From the NCBI RefSeq assembly GCF_040616545.1, contig NZ_CP156688.1:2914001-2978000 (forward strand): a stretch of 64,000 nt of DNA, given 5' to 3'. The DNA is from Akkermansia muciniphila (GTDB taxonomy: Bacteria > Verrucomicrobiota > Verrucomicrobiia > Verrucomicrobiales > Akkermansiaceae). A program made the translations under genes and the position numbers. The notes under the pieces were generated by a model, which saw nothing but the letters and a program-made list of their open reading frames with translations, had not been told where the DNA came from and did not search any database. Positions 1 through 8,226 of this stretch are shown piece after piece (the stretch's first letter is position 1; each line of letters begins with the position of its first letter).

Positions 1-798
1 GAGCAGCCCCTTGGTGGAAAGCCCCAGGAACACGTCCGCCCCGGTCAGGGCTTCATCCAGAGAGCAGTCCTCCGACTGGGAGAACTGGGCCTTGGTGGCG
101 TGCAGGTCAATGCGCCCGGTGTGAATCAGCCCCTTGGAGTCAAACATGTAAATGTGTTCACGGCGAACGCCCAGCGTCATGTAAAACCGGGCGCAGGAGA
201 TGCCGGCAGCCCCGGCGCCGACCACCACCACCTTCATGTCTTCCAGCTTGCGGCCCGTCAGTTCCGCAGCGTTCAGGAGGGCCGCTCCGGAGATCACCGC
301 CGTGCCGTGCTGGTCGTCATGGAATACGGGGATGTTCATTTCTTCCCGCAGGCGGTCCTCCACCATGAAGCATTCCGGGGCCTTGATGTCTTCCAGGTTA
401 ATGGCGCCGAAGGTGGGTTCCATCGTCTTGATGACCTCGATCAGCTTTTCCGGCTCCTTCACGTTCAGTTCAATGTCAAAAACGTCAATATCCGCGAACA
501 CCTTGAACAGGACCCCCTTGCCTTCCATCACCGGCTTGGCGGCGTCCGGACCGATGTTGCCCAGGCCCAGCACGGCGGTGCCGTTGGTCACCACGCCCAC
601 CAGGTTGGAGCGGCCCGTGTACAGGGCGCTCTGGGATGGGTCCTCCTGAATGCGGAGGCAGGGTTCGGCCACGCCCGGGGAATAGGCAAGCGTCAAATCC
701 CGCTGCGAAAAGCAGGGCTTGCAGGGCAGCGTTTCCACCTTGCCGGGGCGGGGCTGGGAATGGTACTGCAAGGCATCTAATCTGATATCGGAACTCAT
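1..798 (-). CDS. maeB: NAD(P)-dependent malic enzyme, N-terminal part (runs off the window)
   Basis: This gene encodes the decarboxylating malate dehydrogenase that converts malate to pyruvate and CO2 in the cytoplasm. The start is the ATG complementary to 796-798, beginning MSSDIRLDALQYHSQPRPGK. The visible 266 residues hold the malic domain, with LAYSPGVAEPC and GNIGPDAAKPVMEGK motifs and the metal-site segment FHDDQHGTA. They continue into the start of the nucleotide-binding domain, with the VVVGAGAAGISCA Rossmann glycine-rich turn. The C-terminus, and any phosphotransacetylase-like extension of the MaeB type, lies outside the window. The gene is divergent from the large gene at 973. It fits the class I fumarase at 51832 in malate metabolism. 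Family assignment is firm; the cofactor preference is not visible. Confidence 0.93.
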   Translation of the reverse strand, partial: MSSDIRLDALQYHSQPRPGKVETLPCKPCFSQRDLTLAYSPGVAEPCLRIQEDPSQSALYTGRSNLVGVVTNGTAVLGLGNIGPDAAKPVMEGKGVLFKVFADIDVFDIELNVKEPEKLIEVIKTMEPTFGAINLEDIKAPECFMVEDRLREEMNIPVFHDDQHGTAVISGAALLNAAELTGRKLEDMKVVVVGAGAAGISCARFYMTLGVRREHIYMFDSKGLIHTGRIDLHATKAQFSQSEDCSLDEALTGADVFLGLSTKGLL

Positions 799-914
799 GA
801 TCGTAATGGAAAAACGGAAAATCGAGCCTTGCTTGCACCACATAATCACCATGGTTTCAAGCAAATAATCATTTAATCGCGTCACACGCCGGGACTGAAA
901 AACGGCTTTTTACA

Positions 915-943
915 TTGAAAGAGGCTTCCGGATATGGTAGTAA
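915..943 (+). promoter_or_regulatory. candidate sigma-70 promoter for the giant gene at 973
   Basis: TTGAAA at 915-920 is followed after 17 bases by TAGTAA at 938-943. A transcript from here would begin near 950. That is downstream of the alternative start codon at 934 and upstream of the ATG at 973, so it favours the latter. The -10 match is weak. Confidence 0.35.
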
Positions 944-972
944 ATAGCCGGATTATCAATTGCCTCGTGACC

Positions 973-3900
973 ATGGAAACCACTCCCCCCCTGCCTTCCG
1001 GATTTAACATCAACGGCTATCTTATTCAGTCCCTGAAGCAGACGGATTCCCTCTGCCACGTTTACTACGCATCGGACGCCGGCCACGTTCAGTACCTGGT
1101 CCGCGAGTTCTGCCCGCAGGGCCTCGCCGTGCGCGACCCGGAAAGCGGAAAACTGCGCTATCCGGAAACCACGGACATTGAACGGGAAGTCCTCCCGCTG
1201 AAAAACGATTTTGAAGCCCAGTTCCGCACCGGCTCTCTGGGGGAAATCCCCGCCCTGGGCACCCTGTACCTGGTTTATGCCCTGCCCGGCGTCCATCCGG
1301 AGCAGCCCGCGGCCCCGGCTCCACCGGTGGAACCCCTCCAGCGCGACCAGAGAGCCCTGGCTACTCCCGGACCGTCGGCAGCTCCGGCACACTCCATCCC
1401 CCTTCCCCAGCCCCGGAAAAAGAAAAGCTCCGCCGGGCTATGGATTCTCCTCCTGATTCTTCTTGGAGCCGCCTACGGCCTTTACCATTACACGCAGACC
1501 CCGGCAGAAGAGCCTGCCGCTGCGCAGGAGGCCGCCAAGCCCCAGCACAAGAAGGAAAAGAAGGAAGCCCCCAAGGCGGAAAAGAAAGCTGCCCAGCCCG
1601 CCGTGGAGGCGGAAGACCCCTTTGAACAGGAAACCGCCGCCGCGGAAAACGGCGCACCCGCTGGAGAAGAACAGCCGGAAGAAACCCCGTCCGCGGATGC
1701 CCCTGCGGAGGAGACCGGGGACGATTCCGCCGTTTCAGCCGAAGAGCCTGCTCCGGAACCTGAAGAGGCCGCGGAAGATACCGAAACGCCCGCTGCGGAA
1801 GAACAACCGGTCCCCGCCGTTCCCGCCAAGCAAAAGGAAACTCCCTCCGCCGCCCCGGCGGCACACGCCGCCGCCAAACCGGCTCCCGCTGCGCGGCCCC
1901 GCGGAAAAGCCGTCAAGCAGACCACCAACATGGGGGACGTGAACGCCTACGTGAAGAAATTCGCCAAGGCCATGACCCTCAATCAATGGAGAAAGCAGTA
2001 CGCCAACATGTACACCAGCTGGTTCGGCGGCAATGAAGAGGTAGCCAAAGGCTGGATCACCACCTTCGGCCCGCTGGGCTTCCGCGCCCGCGGACTGGAC
2101 TCCTCCTGGCCGGACGCCAATTTCCGGAGCTTCGTCCCCAAGTCCCTTCAGGACCCCAACGGAGAACCGGTAGCCAACATGTACGTGGTCACCCAGGTGA
2201 TTGAGGGCTCTCCCGCAGAAAAATACGTGAAGGAAGGTGACGTGATCCTGGGGATTGACGGCCAGCCCTTCAAGACGTCCCTCAGCCTGGACGTTCCCTA
2301 CGGCCCCTACCAGCACCAGGACAGGCGCGGCCTGGACATGCACGCGGGCCTTCTGGTGGACAAGGCGGAAGGCGCCGGGAAAATCACCCTCAATGTCATC
2401 CCCGCGGAAAACGTGGAAAAAATCCAGGGCATCCCCCCGCTCTGGAAGGAAGTCTTCCGGGAGGAACGGGCCAGAAAGCCCATTGCCCTCTCCATTCCGG
2501 TAAAGGGCGGCCAGCAGCTCCGCCTCCATGTGGATGACGGAGGCAACGGCATCGGCAGTGACGGCTTTGAATGGTCGGACCTGAGGCTGGAAGGCTCCGG
2601 AGCGCCCATTCCGCTGACCAAACTCAAGCCGCTGCAATACAGCGTGGGTTACGGGGCGGCCAAGTACGACCCCGAACGCAAGGTGTGGCTGGCCCATGCC
2701 GTCTCTTCCCTGGTCTTTGACATCCCCAAGGGGGACTGGAAGCTGAAAGGCACCGGAACGCCCGGCGGCGCGGCTTCCGTAGGCGTCACGGTACAGGTGG
2801 GCGGCTCCTCCTCCCTGCCGGATGAAGTGAAAAAATACGTGAAAAACGTCACGTTCAAGATTCCCCAGCTGGGCACGTACGCGCCCGGTTTCCCCAAAAA
2901 CTGCGCCAAAAGCAAGGCCGTGGTCCACATGATGAGCGAATGGCTGGCCGCCCAGCAGCGGGAGGACGGCTCCTGGGAGCGCCCGGGCGGCTATTGCGGC
3001 AACCATTATGATACGGGCTGGGCCGGACTGGCCCTGATGGCCACGGGCAACCCCAAGTATGACCCCGTCATCAAAAAAGCCGCGCAGTACATCGCCTTCT
3101 CCGGTTCCCAGTGCTGGTGGGCCGTCCCCCAGGCCTCCGCGGGCATCTTCCTGTGCGAATACTGGCTGCGCTACCGGGACAACTCCGTGCTTCCGGCCAT
3201 CCGCAACGGCGTGCAGCGCATGAAGAATGAAGTCCTTTACGGGGACTTCGTCACCGGGCACGGCATCCACCCCGGCTACGCGGGCACGGGCGTCAGCATC
3301 GGCGGCTCCCACATGTGCCTGTTCCTGGCGCTGGCCAGCAAGACCCCGGCGCGCACGGAAGACGACGTGCTGGACAAGATGATGGACCACGCCCAGTCCA
3401 TCTGCCCCACCGGCATGGGACCGTACGGCCGCATGACGGAAGCCTTCACCTTTGAACCCAACCGCGAATGCGGAGGCACCTACTCCGGCCGCCACGGTCC
3501 GTATTACATTGCCTCCCTCATCTGCGGAGGACCGGAACTGTACACCAAAAACAGCCGCATCATGTACGGGGAAGGCCCCATTGGCGGGTGCGACCAGGGC
3601 CACTCTTCCGAGACTCTCTCCATCATGTGGGCCCTTCCCGCCTACTGGCGCACCAGCCCGGAAGCGTACTACAAGAACATGGAGGCCTTCCGCTGGAAGC
3701 TGACGCTTCTGCGCCCGTTTGACGGCGGCATGATGCAAAACCCCAACCGCCTGGAACTGATGACGGCGGACCCCGTCATAGGCACCTACATCCGCACCAG
3801 CGTCTGGATCACGGCGCTGTGCGCGGAACGCCAGAACCTGGCGATCACGGGCAAGCCGGAATTCCAGGCAAAATCCTTCCGGAAGGTCCCACCCATTATT

Positions 3901-5364
3901 GACACGGAATCCCGCTTCCTGAATACCTACGTCCGCAACTGGTCCATGGTGAACGCGGCGCTGGGTGCCAAGGCGCCCGGTTCCCTGAAATCCGCCATCC
4001 GGGAACTGAAAAACGTTCCGGTGGAACAGGGCAGCCGCTTCAAGCTCATGAGCATCGTCAACTCCCGGGCCCTCCCCATCGCCAAGGCCATCATGGGCAT
4101 CCCCGGTCTGGACCAGCTCACCAAGGCCACCTGTGCGGAAATGATCCTGGGCATGGACGTGCGCATCTTCTTTGAACCCAAGCGGAAGGATGACAAGCCC
4201 CAGCCGGGGGAATACTCCCTGAACGTGGACGTCCAGCAGCCGCTGGGAGGCCGCGCGCTGGGGCTCCAGCGTGACAAGGAGCTGGAGGGCAAGGCCAATT
4301 CCGCCTACAAGTACGACTTTGCCGGCACGGTGCAGTTCAGCGATACCACCACCTTCTCCCCCATGGAGACCATCTCCTGGACACCTGATTCCAAATTCGG
4401 CGGCCAGTGGAACGTATACTCCTACAAGAAGGAACTCAGCGGCCCCACCCAACCGGGCGTGCAGAAAATGAGCGCCAAAGTCAAATGGCGCGTGAATGAC
4501 CTGGACGTGGAATATGACCGCCCCATAGCCGTGGGCGGCTTTGAAGTGGGCTGCGGTGAAAAAGCCCAACCGGTCACCAACTGCAACCACCTGTGGGTGC
4601 CGGGCATCCTGATCCGCGACCACGGCAACTGGGGATGCTCCTTCCACCTGCCGGACGGCACGTACATCTCCGCCGCCTCCCAGGGCAACCAGATTGAGGT
4701 GTATGATGAAACGGACAAGAAGAAGGAAAAAACCTGGGTTTCCCCGAACGACTCCTGCCTGACGCAGGGTTCCCGCTGCCTGTTCCGCGTTTCCACGGAC
4801 TGGCACGGCCTGGAGTGCCGCGTGCGCGAACTCAAGCTGCTGGGGAGCGCCACGGAGGAAGTCACGGACTACAAGCTGAAAGCCTCCACCGGAGGCCATG
4901 TGGACACCGCCAAACTGCTGGACCGGGACGCCACCACCATTGAGGAGCTGGACGCCTCCACCACGGAGGACGATCCCCTGGTGCTGGAACTCACCCTGAA
5001 ATCCCCCGCCTCCCTGCGTGCTGTGGACATCAAGATTGAAAAGGGCTACAACCGCCTTGTCATTGAAGCCAACAAGGGCGGCAAGTGGATTCCCATTCAC
5101 TGGGGCTCCCTGGGAGCCGCCACGGCCGGCGTCAGTGATGCGCAGAAAGCCATGTACGCCAATGAGCCGGAAGTGCTGCGCATGCTCCAGCTTCCGGGCA
5201 ACGGATTCATCAAGTGCATGAGGACGTTTGAACCCATTACCACCAACAGGCTGCGCGTCAAACTCTTCCAGAAGGGCGGGAAAGTCCGCCTGGCGGAACT
5301 GCACGTGTACAAGGCGGACACCGCCAAACCCGCCGTTTCCAAGCAAATGGCCGCGGCCAACTGA
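973..5364 (+). CDS. giant membrane-anchored protein: kinase-N-lobe-like head, TM, PDZ, alpha-toroid, discoidin-like end
   Basis: The function is unknown. The 1463-residue protein starts at METTPPLPSGFNINGY; an in-frame upstream start at 934 adds 13 unlikely residues. Residues about 8-100 resemble the N-lobe of bacterial Ser/Thr kinases, with YLVREFCPQGLAVRD matching the family's VAIKEYxPxxLAxRD, but no C-lobe follows. One transmembrane helix lies near 155-175 after KKKSS. A long Ala/Glu/Pro-rich linker leads to a PDZ-like domain near 390-500 (EGSPAEKYVKEGDVILGIDG). An alpha-toroid, squalene-cyclase-like region follows at about 640-980 (QQREDGSWERPGG), as in proteins I believe are labelled DUF6288. 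The end, about 1300-1463, looks like a discoidin or F5/8C fold. The head would be cytoplasmic and the rest periplasmic. It is a partial paralogue of the gene at 8227. Confidence 0.85.
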   Translation: METTPPLPSGFNINGYLIQSLKQTDSLCHVYYASDAGHVQYLVREFCPQGLAVRDPESGKLRYPETTDIEREVLPLKNDFEAQFRTGSLGEIPALGTLYLVYALPGVHPEQPAAPAPPVEPLQRDQRALATPGPSAAPAHSIPLPQPRKKKSSAGLWILLLILLGAAYGLYHYTQTPAEEPAAAQEAAKPQHKKEKKEAPKAEKKAAQPAVEAEDPFEQETAAAENGAPAGEEQPEETPSADAPAEETGDDSAVSAEEPAPEPEEAAEDTETPAAEEQPVPAVPAKQKETPSAAPAAHAAAKPAPAARPRGKAVKQTTNMGDVNAYVKKFAKAMTLNQWRKQYANMYTSWFGGNEEVAKGWITTFGPLGFRARGLDSSWPDANFRSFVPKSLQDPNGEPVANMYVVTQVIEGSPAEKYVKEGDVILGIDGQPFKTSLSLDVPYGPYQHQDRRGLDMHAGLLVDKAEGAGKITLNVIPAENVEKIQGIPPLWKEVFREERARKPIALSIPVKGGQQLRLHVDDGGNGIGSDGFEWSDLRLEGSGAPIPLTKLKPLQYSVGYGAAKYDPERKVWLAHAVSSLVFDIPKGDWKLKGTGTPGGAASVGVTVQVGGSSSLPDEVKKYVKNVTFKIPQLGTYAPGFPKNCAKSKAVVHMMSEWLAAQQREDGSWERPGGYCGNHYDTGWAGLALMATGNPKYDPVIKKAAQYIAFSGSQCWWAVPQASAGIFLCEYWLRYRDNSVLPAIRNGVQRMKNEVLYGDFVTGHGIHPGYAGTGVSIGGSHMCLFLALASKTPARTEDDVLDKMMDHAQSICPTGMGPYGRMTEAFTFEPNRECGGTYSGRHGPYYIASLICGGPELYTKNSRIMYGEGPIGGCDQGHSSETLSIMWALPAYWRTSPEAYYKNMEAFRWKLTLLRPFDGGMMQNPNRLELMTADPVIGTYIRTSVWITALCAERQNLAITGKPEFQAKSFRKVPPIIDTESRFLNTYVRNWSMVNAALGAKAPGSLKSAIRELKNVPVEQGSRFKLMSIVNSRALPIAKAIMGIPGLDQLTKATCAEMILGMDVRIFFEPKRKDDKPQPGEYSLNVDVQQPLGGRALGLQRDKELEGKANSAYKYDFAGTVQFSDTTTFSPMETISWTPDSKFGGQWNVYSYKKELSGPTQPGVQKMSAKVKWRVNDLDVEYDRPIAVGGFEVGCGEKAQPVTNCNHLWVPGILIRDHGNWGCSFHLPDGTYISAASQGNQIEVYDETDKKKEKTWVSPNDSCLTQGSRCLFRVSTDWHGLECRVRELKLLGSATEEVTDYKLKASTGGHVDTAKLLDRDATTIEELDASTTEDDPLVLELTLKSPASLRAVDIKIEKGYNRLVIEANKGGKWIPIHWGSLGAATAGVSDAQKAMYANEPEVLRMLQLPGNGFIKCMRTFEPITTNRLRVKLFQKGGKVRLAELHVYKADTAKPAVSKQMAAAN

Positions 5365-5385
5365 AGCAGCATCCCCTTCCCCTCC

Positions 5386-5422
5386 AGGCGCCGCCGCACC
5401 ATAAGTGCGGCAGCGCCTTTTT
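5386..5422 (+). terminator. Rho-independent terminator after the giant gene
   Basis: GGCGC and GCCGCAC pair with GTGCGGC and GCGCC across a five-base loop with one mismatch. Five T follow at 5418-5422. It lies 22 bases after the stop codon at 5364. Confidence 0.85.
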
Positions 5423-5582
5423 CATGACTGGAAAACGCCAGGAGCACCACAGGACCACGCTGTTTCAATACAGAGAAGGCGAACGATATTCTTTCCTCTT
5501 AAATCAAAGGGCATCCCGTGGATGACCAGCCTTTCCAGTTCCGCATGGCATGCGGCGCTTCCGGCGTGTTTTCTCCGGGATT

Positions 5583-6647
5583 TCAGTACTTCTGCACGGG
5601 AGAAGAAGACAAACCGTTCTCCGCGCCGTCATCCGCCTGCCGGCACAGGGCCTCCGCACGGCGCAGGCAGGAATCCCACGGGGAGGCCTTTTCCGGGAAT
5701 GGGAAGCACAGGGAGTCGCTCAGCTTCTCCACCCGTTTGGAGGAATCATCCCGGTCGTAGGCGTTCATATCCTCCAGGCGGGCAGCCAGGCTATCCAGCC
5801 ACGGGAGGGGTTCATGGCAGATCAGGGGGAGGTCGCACCCGGCCTTGAGGGAAAGCAGGGCCGCTTCATCCGGAGCGTACTGCGCCGCAATGGCTCCCAT
5901 GCACAGGTCATCCGTAAACACCACGCCCCTGAAGCCCAGCCGGTCCCTCAGAAGCCCCCTGATCACCCGTTCGGAAAGGGTGGCCGGGTAATCCGGATCA
6001 ATCTGCGGCAGCATGATATGGGCGGACATGATGGCGGGCAGCTCCGGACACAGCGCCAGGAAAGGCAGCAGGTCCGTCTCAAACAACTCCCGTTCATTCA
6101 GGTCAACCACGGGAAGACTGAAATGGGGGTCCGCCTGGGCGCGTCCCATGCCGGGAAAATGCTTGCCGCAGCTCTCCACGCCTCCCCGGCGCAGATTGGC
6201 GGAATAAACGCCTCCGCGTGAAATCACGTCCTGGGCATTGTCTCCCCAGCAGCGGCCCGGCAGCGCGTTGGAGGCGGCAGGATCATGGCAGATATCCAGC
6301 ACCGGGGCAAAGTTCAGATTCACCCCCAGGCAGCGGAGCGCCAGGGCCGTCACGGCGCCCAGCTCCACAATGCCGTTAAAACCGCTCCGCCGCGCCAGGG
6401 ACGCCGGGGAAGGAAGATTCAGGCCGAGGGCTGCGGTGCGCACCACACGGCCGCCCTCCTGGTCAATGGCAATGACGGGATGGTGGCGGCAAAGTTTCCG
6501 CAGCGTTTCCGTCAGCTTCCGCACCTGCTCCACGGAAGCCACGTTCCGGGAGAACAGGATGAAGCCGGCCGGCTGCAAACGCAGGATGGCCGCCTCCTCT
6601 TCCGCGCCCACTTCATGGCCGCTAATGCCGATCAGGGCGGGGAGCAT
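5583..6647 (-). CDS. nagZ: glycoside hydrolase family 3 beta-N-acetylhexosaminidase (NagZ-like)
   Basis: GH3 enzymes of this type release N-acetylglucosamine from muropeptides or other glycans. The 354-residue protein has the GH3 barrel motifs AIDQEGGRVVR and KHFPGMGRAQADPH, the NagZ His/Asp loop region. FTDDLCMGAIA holds the catalytic nucleophile aspartate. The last ~45 residues extend beyond a usual NagZ (about 340) and are charged and low in conservation signals. There is no signal peptide, so a cytoplasmic recycling role is likely. The gene lies 15 bases downstream of pyrE on the same strand and is probably co-transcribed. The final step of substrate choice (recycling versus dietary or mucin glycans) cannot be told from sequence. 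Confidence 0.88.
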   Translation of the reverse strand: MLPALIGISGHEVGAEEEAAILRLQPAGFILFSRNVASVEQVRKLTETLRKLCRHHPVIAIDQEGGRVVRTAALGLNLPSPASLARRSGFNGIVELGAVTALALRCLGVNLNFAPVLDICHDPAASNALPGRCWGDNAQDVISRGGVYSANLRRGGVESCGKHFPGMGRAQADPHFSLPVVDLNERELFETDLLPFLALCPELPAIMSAHIMLPQIDPDYPATLSERVIRGLLRDRLGFRGVVFTDDLCMGAIAAQYAPDEAALLSLKAGCDLPLICHEPLPWLDSLAARLEDMNAYDRDDSSKRVEKLSDSLCFPFPEKASPWDSCLRRAEALCRQADDGAENGLSSSPVQKY

Positions 6648-6662
6648 GAACGGAAAAAAAGA

Positions 6663-7232
6663 TTACTTGCCCAGAAGGGACGTCCGGGTATACAGGGTAT
6701 ACACGGGAATGCCGCGTTCCTCAATCGCCTGGCGGCCGCCTTCCTCACGGTCCAGCAGCACCAGGGCGGCGGCAACCCTGCCCCCTTCCGCCTCAATGGC
6801 GTCAATCGCCTTCAGGGTGGAACCGCCCGTGGTAATAACGTCGTCCACGACGATGACGGTATCTCCCGCCTGGAAATTGCCCTCAATGCGCCGGCCGCGG
6901 CCATGGTCCTTCGGCTCCTTGCGCACGGTGAACACCTGGAGCTTCTTTCCAGCCCCCTCCAGGGCGCTCGTCATGCCGACGGCCAGGGAGATGGGGTCGG
7001 CCCCCATGGTCATGCCGCCGATGGCCGCAACCTCCGGAAAACGGGGAAGAATCTCCTCCTGAACCAGCTTCCACCCCAGCGCGCCCACCAGCGTGGCCCC
7101 CACGGGGTCCAGGGCGGTCATGCGGCAGTCCACATACAGGTCGGAAACCTTGCCGGAGGCCAGCGTGAAAGTTCCCGTGCGCACGGATTTTTCCAGAAGA
7201 ATGCTTTTCAGAAGGTCGTATTGTTCACTCAT
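6663..7232 (-). CDS. pyrE: orotate phosphoribosyltransferase
   Basis: PyrE joins orotate to PRPP to give orotidine monophosphate in de novo pyrimidine synthesis. The 189-residue protein starts at MSEQYDLLKSILLEKSVRTG; a longer frame to 7352 would run through the divergent promoter region and is rejected. The PRPP-binding signature VIVVDDVITTGGSTLKAID is complete, and TFTLASGKVSDLYVDCR is the family's N-terminal substrate motif. It is the first gene of a two-gene unit with nagZ and is divergent from the L,D-transpeptidase gene. Confidence 0.95.
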   Translation of the reverse strand: MSEQYDLLKSILLEKSVRTGTFTLASGKVSDLYVDCRMTALDPVGATLVGALGWKLVQEEILPRFPEVAAIGGMTMGADPISLAVGMTSALEGAGKKLQVFTVRKEPKDHGRGRRIEGNFQAGDTVIVVDDVITTGGSTLKAIDAIEAEGGRVAAALVLLDREEGGRQAIEERGIPVYTLYTRTSLLGK

Positions 7233-7312
7233 GAAGATAGGAATGGATGAAATGGCTCCGCCGTGTATAACAGATGCCCCCGGAATAAGCAACGGATAAC
7301 AGCATGCAAATC

Positions 7313-7341
7313 TTGACAAAAAGGCGGCGAGGCTCCATAAC
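7313..7341 (+). promoter_or_regulatory. sigma-70-like promoter of the L,D-transpeptidase gene
   Basis: A consensus TTGACA at 7313-7318 is followed after 17 bases by CATAAC at 7336-7341. The start of transcription would fall near 7348, giving a leader of about 17 bases before the ATG at 7365. Confidence 0.7.
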
Positions 7342-7364
7342 CTGCCTGTCATTCCCCCGTTCCC

Positions 7365-8012
7365 ATGAAATCCGGCATACTGGCATTAGCTTCTATCAGT
7401 TCCATTCTCGTTTCCTGCAATCCGTACGGAAGGCCCCCGCTCTTTGATAAAATAGCCGGGAAAATCCAGGGCGCGTCCGGGCAGGACAGCTACCTGTCCG
7501 GTGTGGGAACCACCTCCGGGGTCAACACGGAGCTTCCGCCGGAAGCCCGCCTGGGCCAGGGATACTGGGACCTGCCGGCGGGCACTCAGGGGGAAAAGCA
7601 CATCATCATTGACCTCAAGCAGCAGAAAGTCTTTTACTACGTAGACGCCACGCTGGTGGGCGTATCCCCCATGTCCTCCGGCAAGGAAGGCTATGGTACC
7701 CCCAGGGGCACCTACAAGATCATCCAGAAGGACGCCAACTACAAATCCGGCACTTACGGCGTCCTGCGCAGCAGGGCCACCGGAGCCGTGGTGAACGGGG
7801 ACTATAACGCCCGGTCCAGCGGCCCGCCCGCGGGAACGTATTTTGACCCGGCTCCCATGCCCTACTGGATGCGGATTACGGGCGGCTACGGCATGCATGT
7901 GGGCTTCGTCACCGGGTACCCGGTCAGCCACGGTTGCGTGCGCCTGCCGGCGGACATGGCCAAGACATTCTTTGAACACACCCCCCTGGGCACCAAGGTC
8001 ACCATCCGGTAG
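7365..8012 (+). CDS. L,D-transpeptidase lipoprotein (YkuD domain)
   Basis: YkuD enzymes make 3-3 cross-links in peptidoglycan or attach proteins to it. The 215-residue protein begins with a lipoprotein signal (ASISSILVSC) with the lipobox cysteine near residue 18, so it should be membrane-anchored and face the periplasm. The YkuD domain covers about 80-215. It ends with the hallmark MHVGFVTGYPVSHGCVRLP, containing the catalytic Cys191 after His189 and Gly190. A good promoter lies just upstream. The enzyme may matter more than usual here, because the class A PBP at 26404 seems to lack transpeptidase activity. Confidence 0.92.
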   Translation: MKSGILALASISSILVSCNPYGRPPLFDKIAGKIQGASGQDSYLSGVGTTSGVNTELPPEARLGQGYWDLPAGTQGEKHIIIDLKQQKVFYYVDATLVGVSPMSSGKEGYGTPRGTYKIIQKDANYKSGTYGVLRSRATGAVVNGDYNARSSGPPAGTYFDPAPMPYWMRITGGYGMHVGFVTGYPVSHGCVRLPADMAKTFFEHTPLGTKVTIR

Positions 8013-8091
8013 CCCTTCCCTGCGGCTCCTTCTGCCGCAAAGATGAAAAAAGCCCCTGCCAGCTTCTGTAACACGGAGCGTCCCCCCTCAC

Positions 8092-8130
8092 TGCCCCCGG
8101 TGCGTCATGGCACACCGGGGGCATTCCGTT
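8092..8130 (+). terminator. terminator hairpin after the L,D-transpeptidase gene
   Basis: TGCCCCCGGTG at 8092-8102 pairs perfectly with CACCGGGGGCA at 8113-8123. It is followed by a T-containing but broken tail, so termination may be incomplete. It separates the gene ending at 8012 from the promoter at 8170. Confidence 0.65.
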
Positions 8131-8169
8131 TCATCCGGCGGCTTATGGCACACCTTCCGCACTCCGGAA

Positions 8170-8198
8170 TTGACAAGCGGTTCCGGATCTTTTTAAAT
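8170..8198 (+). promoter_or_regulatory. sigma-70-like promoter of the second giant gene
   Basis: A consensus TTGACA at 8170-8175 is followed after 17 bases by TTAAAT at 8193-8198. The leader to the ATG at 8227 would be about 20 bases and shows no Shine-Dalgarno sequence. Confidence 0.6.
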
Positions 8199-8226
8199 AC
8201 ATGAGTCTTTGATCTTTTGATTCGTC

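Noticed and set aside
1735-5346. 1203-codon open frame on the minus strand
   Set aside because: It is antisense to the giant gene at 973, whose domains and terminator are clear. Long antisense frames are common in GC-rich genes, and its translation is Gly/His/Val-rich with no motifs.
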